In this document: piece by piece, positions 58,416 to 64,000 of the stretch | Layout of the letters: every line of letters begins with the position of its first letter | How positions within the stretch are numbered: position 1 is the first letter of the stretch | DNA from: Parelaphostrongylus tenuis | Taxonomy: Eukaryota; Nematoda; Chromadorea; Rhabditida; Metastrongylidae | Length of the DNA: 64,000 nt | Reading direction: 5' to 3' | NCBI GenBank assembly: GCA_019055375.1 | Contig: JAHQIW010007160.1 | Location: 1 to 64,000, forward strand | Notes under the pieces: model-generated | What the model was told of the DNA's origin: nothing | Database searches by the model: none | The model's input: the letters and a program-made list of their open reading frames with translations, nothing else | Translations under genes and position numbers: made by a program

Positions 58416-61400
58416 TCAAACAAATAAATAAATAAATAGAAAATTCATGCGCGGGAGACAAGTACGACCGGAAAAACAAAAATATTACTGAAGGCTTTCT
58501 ATGAAATTATGCGGATGTCACATCAATAAGGAAGTAACGCATCTCCAATTCTAATTTCTTACTTTTTTCTCACTAAATTCGTGCGTTCTAAAGCAATAAA
58601 CATCAAATTGTAGAGTAATTCCCTGTGATCCACAAATTTGCGACTCATACTCGTGTGCACCAACTACAAATAATTAGAAATGAACTAATTTTCGTAGAAA
58701 AAAACTTAGTCATTGGTAAGAGTTATTTATAACTGGCATCGCATACACTGCGCAACATCTTTTTTGACAAACCATTTATGGTTTATCAATTTAGAACTAG
58801 TGAGTTCATGCCAGCGTCACTATATTTGCGTAGTGAAGGAGAGTTATTATTCAAGCACAGCGTTGTATCTGCACCAAAAGCATGCGAGTGTGTAGAGAAA
58901 ATCGTGAAGTATCGAAATATCACAAAATTTATTAGATTTACTAGATTTGTCGTGAAAATAGTGGAAAAATCCTTATCAAATAACAAACGCCGCGCAGCGG
59001 CTGCGAATCGCACTGCGCATGGCGATTACAGCAGGTGGTCCTGAAAGAGTTAAGACAATCGAGCTAAAACACTCGCATCATTGCGAGTCGTCAGCGCTGT
59101 GGAAGAGGCCGAAGCAAGGCTTTGCTTAGCTTTTGCCTTTACATTTCTGCTTCCTCTGATGATGACATTCGAGATTAGTGACGAAACACGCGACTTCGCA
59201 ATAGTATCTTCTATCAAGTACAATCAATACGAAAATCGTTTTTCTTAAAAAGGCCATCCCTACAATTATTGACATATTTGTATCAAGGACATACTGACAA
59301 AAAAAACCATACCATACTAAAACGTAACCATCTCACAAGTTCAGCGTATGTAAAGGATTGTTATTAGAAGAAATTTTGAAATCTCGAAGGCTTATCAGTG
59401 CCACATTTGCAGTGGCAGTGGTGACATGTGGGCACCACAATAACACTTTCGTTCTATCGAATTGCAGTGATCCTCTATGCAGCTCGATGACTGACCACTT
59501 CGCCAACTTTTTCAACACCTACTTGTTGTTACAAGGTATTCTGACGTAGCTTATCGTGTGCTAACGAAATGCCCCGGCAGAAGACAGCGGCTAGCACTTT
59601 TGGATCGAGGTGAAGTTTGCTACGTCGCAACTAAGGCTCTTGAGACAATACTTCTAGAGCCTCTTTAAGACCACAGCACTGTCAACGAACAAGCTATGTA
59701 AAATGGGGAAGCTTTAATGTCTTGTGGTTGCGATCGCACGCTGCTATGGCAGTGGACATAAAAAACACTGAAAGTGTGTCATCTAATAAATTTGATTTAA
59801 GTTTTGTAAGCTCACAAATCATGAAAAGCATTTATGATATGATATTAAACAATAAAGTGACACACGAGAAACACATTTCATGTTCAACTAACATTTTTAG
59901 AATGAGCAAGACCAATGATATTTTAGATTTAAACTTGATCCGAAGCTCGCAATGGCAACAAAACCTCGTTAGCATCCTCGTACTAACACACTAAATGCCA
60001 CCTAACCCGCAAACTGTGAAACAAGAATAATCGATTTGTGACGTCAGTCTATAGTCTACCGAGACCTTCAAATCTTAAGGAAACGGCGAATAATCAAGGA
60101 CAAGGAGATTATTGCCGAATGATTGCATACAAAATAATATCTAAATATGGAGTAGCTGGCCTAGTTTCGCGATCACCTTGTCATTGAATTCAATCTGTTG
60201 CTTGTTCACTAATTTGTTCATATAAGTATACGGCCTCTTCCTCCTTTTTTTAAAAAAATTATTGCCATCGAGACAGTCCATCACTCTTTTACTTAGTATG
60301 TTACGTGAAACATTTCCAGAATTCTCATTCAGCGACGTCGCAATGCCATTACAGCATTTGTTGTGGAAGCGAAATAATGACATTCGATTATGCACTTAAG
60401 AAGAATACTGATGGAGAAAGTTGCTGTTCTAAGGAAACGCGGATAAACAATAGCAAAACTCACTGATTATTGCGGATGTGAGCTCGAAACCATAACGACG
60501 AGGCCAGTAAATTGGTATAAATCACAGTCACGACTTGAGCTTTTGAGATAATACCTTCTGCCCATAAACATGTAAGAAAAAGTTAATAAAATCTATAGAT
60601 AATGAGAGAGTGACAATGACTATATCACTATCTAAGTAGATAATTTAGTCTACCCCATAATTACATTTATAGCGCAACACTCGCATTGTTAATTTCCATA
60701 GGAAGTGCTGAAGACACAAAAAGTTCTGCTAAAAATCGAAGTTAACTATTGTTATTAGTTTGAATTTGACCAACATGTCTCACCAGGATGTAGCCTTCAT
60801 GTCCATTGTACTACTTGATGTGATCGGGAACATATTGCACGAGCTCCATCTTATGCTAGGTACCTCACATTTTTTGAGTAACAGTCAAACTATACAAATT
60901 AACACTACTTTTTTTATTATGCCAGTCCTCCACAACAAATGTCTGCCGTAAGCACCATCTGTTCTGTACCCACTCTCTCACGACCTTCAGTTATACGCTA
61001 AATCAAATCGAATATTTGATTATAGTTTTCTTGGAAAGTATACAATGCTTAGTATGATAGCAGTTGAGTGGTTTATTATCGGCATTAACCACATGAAGCT
61101 ATTTCATGATAGTAATCAGACAGCTAAAATAGAAAACGACATTTTTTTACCGAATTACCAGAGATACTAAACAATCGATTTTTACTGGCAATTCTGAGCT
61201 GTTTTGTGTCAGGTTCGACATAGGATTATCAAGAAACGTGACATTATCAATAATCAATCAGCACGCCACGGCGATTCTTTCACCGTGCGCTGATTTAAAC
61301 CGTTCGGCGTCTACTCCTTTATATCCCTTTGCGGACGGCTACGAACAAAGGCTGCCGGCGCCGGCTTCAAGGCTGATGTGGAGGTTTTATGGTGAAATTT

Positions 61401-62289
61401 GCACTTTTTTCGTCAACAAATGGGCTTTCTGTGTCAGCCAATGGTCAAATGTGGTAGATCAAACCTCAATAAGGTCATTTCTCTTAGAAATACGTAATCC
61501 ACACTTTCAAAGGAAGAACTAAGTATTTACGAGAAAACTATAGTATTTTTCTAATTAGTAGTGCACTTAAAATTCCCATTTCTCAGATCAGTGCGTAATT
61601 TCTTTCAAACTCTATACTCATAGCTATGGTATATGAAGAAGAGACGGAGCTAAAGCCATAGCTTTCCTCCACCATGTTTCCGTTGAAGATAATAACGTTA
61701 TCTTGTCAAACGATAGGCATTAAGGTGGGAGTGAGAAACTGCCCCATTGTTTTGCCTAATGCGGAATATTTCTCCACCTATTTGAACTCAAAAGGTGATG
61801 TTTCCCATCTGATAAAGCATGACACAGGATTAAATATATCTAGCAATTTGTAAACAAACGAAGACAATCTCTCCTAGTAATATCAAGATATGGTCATAGA
61901 TCTATTCAGCTTCTATGCTTTGTAAATGTCCACATGGTCAGCACGCGTCTTCTGACCATCTATTTCATAATAGTTATACACACTTCATAAGCAGTATGGG
62001 TAGATCCGCTGGCGTTATGGGTAGGCCCACTGGCGCAAGAAAGATGTGCTTTTCGGGACTTTATGTTTTTGAAACAAATGTTCTAAAAAACATACTGTTA
62101 ATTAGTCTTTATCTAAATTTGTGACATTACATTGCATTAATTGTAGCGGGTGTCGTGGCTTTACATCGATGAAGGCTAAATGAAAGCGATCGTCTGATAA
62201 TGGGGATCAGGAAGTGTGGTTGTACTGTTACAACTACGCTTTTTTATGAGCACTATTCTTTCTTTTTTTGACAAACTGCTAATAATTCG
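58416..62289. other. Long stretch without a supported gene
   Basis: Frames at 58,778-59,044, 59,358-59,549, 59,722-59,994 (+) and 60,141-60,395 (-) reach 60-90 codons but show no recognisable domain. The first has a faint likeness to retroelement polyprotein (KYRNITKFIRFTRFVVKIV) that I cannot confirm. Confidence 0.3.
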
Positions 62290-62460
62290 TGTAAATTGTA
62301 CGTCGTCGCCTATTCTATATAGGGGGATGGGGCACCCCGAGAGGACTGGCTAACACGAGGGGTACTGCTCACCTGATAGGCTGTCAAGGCCAAAACACGT
62401 GTATTAGGCTCTACAAGTGCCTATTAAAGACCATATGACACGTTGGCTCAAAAATAATAG
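62290..62460 (+). mobile_element. Remnant of the hammerhead-bearing element
   Basis: The decayed ribozyme at 62,367-62,409 (CTGATAGGC…GCCAAAACACGTGTA) is followed by CTACAAGTGCCTATTAAAGACCATATGACACGTTGGCTCAAAAATAAT, in the same order as the tail of the 48,461 element. The core has lost one base and GAAA reads AAAA, so it should not cleave. [The quoted tail is CTACAAGTGCCTATTAAAGA and then TTGGCTCAAAAATAAT.]. Confidence 0.5.
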
Positions 62461-62847
62461 GTATCACAAATCTGCTTCTTTGTAGCAAAAGGGTCAAATT
62501 TTGACAGGCTTATTTTGATTGATGGATGTAATTTCAACTGATTTGCTTATTTTCTACCTCGTTTTGTGAATGACAAGATACTGAGAATCTATTGCAGATA
62601 ATCACAATAAACCGACAAAAAACGTGTATATTTTGTACGGCCGAGTAGGTATCCTCGAAGGCTAATTAAAGGACCGCAAGAAGATGTGGGCGAATAGTTA
62701 CGTTTTATGCTTTCTTCTGTGAACAACTACGGGTGGCCATTTTGATATTAAAATAAGGAGTGTATTAATAACAAGCGAAAAGCACAAACTGCATCCAAAT
62801 TACTGGTTGCATGATATCACTAAATCTAAGTATTCATTAAAGAAGGT

Positions 62848-62906
62848 GTTTCTAAAGAGAAAACATAAATGAAGCTGTTTTTAAAGAGAAAACATAAATG
62901 AAGCTG
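62848..62906. repeat. 31-bp tandem duplication
   Basis: AAAGAGAAAACATAAATGAAGCTG occurs twice, 31 bp apart (shown by AAAGAGAAAACATAAATGAA at about 62,854 and 62,885). Confidence 0.75.
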
Positions 62907-63197
62907 GGTGCAGCGTAAGAAGGTGGTTGTTTCCAAGATGACCACTTATTCGAGGATGACGTTTGCAAAGTTATTCCAAAAGTAAAGTGTGCTTGTCAGA
63001 AAATGTGGAAGTACACGATAGACATGAAGTGGACTAAATAGTATTTCCCATGCTTTTTTGGTGAGTAGGCACGAAGTTGTAAAAAAAAATGTTTGTTAAA
63101 AACAATCAATGGAAAGTAATACTTCGTCGACGCGTTAGCAGTAGCAAATTTTGAATACCTTCTTTGATGATTTTATAGCATCTTTTGAGTTTTTTTC

Positions 63198-63412
63198 GAG
63201 GTCTGGTATGGCACATATAGAGTTCTAAAGAGCTGTTTTGTCTTTGCGGACTCATCAGTAGCACGGTGTTCTTCGGTTCAGCCGATCCCTTGCAAGGGGA
63301 CAACCATATGCCCTGCAAGAAATCGGCTGAATCAAAAGGCACCGTGCTACTAGATGAGCTCGTAATGGCGAAGCAGTTGTCTGGTGCCATATCAGTGCCA
63401 TACCACACTTCA
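63198..63412. repeat. Palindrome with hammerhead-like motifs in both arms
   Basis: Two arms of about 105 bp in inverted order, joined by about 10 bp. Both arms, read outward, have CACCGTGCTACT(A)GATGAG, a stem-II-like part, an A-rich block and GTGCCATACCA. The left arm (minus strand) has GTC…GAC and AAAACAGCTC; the right arm (plus) has GCGAAGCAGTTGTC. A merged ancestor would look like a hammerhead with a palindromic stem III, but neither arm is complete. Confidence 0.55.
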
Positions 63413-64000
63413 TAAAAAGCTCACATTATGTTGTCATGTTGTCAGATTATTATTATTGTCCTTGAGCAGTCTATATAAACAGTTGAAAGTAGGGATTTTT
63501 TTCTTTCGCTGTAACAATCTCAATCTCTTGTCTACGAAAGAATGAATGTACAGAACAATCTAGATGAACGAAAGTAAAGAGTATCTGAGCACTGCAAATC
63601 ATGTAGTATCTTATGTTAGATTGATTTGCTAGTCTCGGTCACACTTTTAAGCATCAGCTGACACCTTTGCTCCATCTGACCTATTGACTTAGGGGTTGGG
63701 TGTAAACGTCATCTCATACAAATAACTCAAGAAATCTTAAACCTGACAGAACTATGAGTTGTTCTTCCTGAAAGTGATGAATGCAACATAAAAGTTGTAC
63801 ATGTATGGACCGAACACATAATAAGAAGGGAAGACCTGCAGTGGGCATAAGGGTGGATCCTGTGGTAGTCAAAGCAACCATCGAAGAAGGCCACCGAAAA
63901 GATAAAGTGATGTTCCCATTACGCGCATAAATCAGCTATAATGTATTCAAGGCCGAGTTCGACTTGCAATTCTTCAAACGACAACCAGCGACATAGCTGG
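63413..64000. other. 3' end of window, nothing supported
   Basis: No exon, RNA gene or matched repeat could be supported. Confidence 0.35.

Noticed and set aside
58778..59044. BEL/Pao-type polyprotein fragment
   Set aside because: Resemblance is vague and no protease, integrase or reverse transcriptase motif is nearby.
1..64000. CRISPR arrays, bacterial operons or prophage
   Set aside because: Introns, polyadenylation signal, LINE, SINE and mariner elements show eukaryotic DNA; no regularly spaced short repeats were seen.

Overview
The window looks like nuclear DNA of a parasitic nematode, most likely a strongylid/hookworm-type clade V worm. It is AT-rich, genes are split into short exons by introns from about 50 bp to several kb, splice sites are of nematode type (mostly TTTCAG-like acceptors), and most of the DNA is decayed mobile elements. 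The organism is inferred from style and element families; nothing in the sequence names it. Most open frames here are chance or antisense frames and are left out.

Genes. (1) 633-9079 (+): a complete 12-exon SH2 plus tyrosine-kinase gene (392 codons, FES/FER-like, the short nematode type) with all catalytic motifs intact. Its introns hold a fold-back element and two mariner remnants. (2) 42,924-45,182 (+): the C-lobe half of a second, receptor-like tyrosine kinase (HRD, DFG, PPE present); its N-lobe was not found. A 46-bp tandem duplication has doubled the acceptor and start of its catalytic-loop exon. Its stop codon sits on the edge of a giant inverted repeat. (3) Exon-like blocks of unrecognised genes at 20,626-21,108, 27,398-28,336 and 28,840-29,024 (+), and more weakly at 19,970-20,260 (-).

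Mobile DNA. 11,610-15,884 is a mariner with TA-flanked terminal repeats, split by an RTE-like LINE with endonuclease and reverse transcriptase remnants. A second LINE copy at 40,505-42,545 has lost its endonuclease by internal deletion. Two tRNA-derived SINE families are scattered through the window. A cluster of tRNA-shaped repeats lies at 23.4-25.4 kb, two of them forming the arms of a palindrome inside a GATAGT-type repeat. A giant inverted repeat (about 4.2 and 4.0 kb arms, 3.1 kb spacer) fills 45,178-56,586.

Self-cleaving RNA. The most interesting signal is a set of hammerhead ribozymes found by eye. 10,566-11,130 is a permuted dimer of a 275-nt unit; each unit carries a hammerhead with a full core and three paired stems, the layout of an animal retrozyme. 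A second type, with an 8-nt self-complementary stem III as in Penelope-associated hammerheads that cleave as dimers, occurs complete at 27,888-27,930, almost complete at 48,758-48,800 (inside a 400-bp element with a 12-bp target duplication), and decayed at 47,844, 53,835 and 62,367. Weaker candidates lie at 57.0-57.4 and 63.2-63.4 kb.
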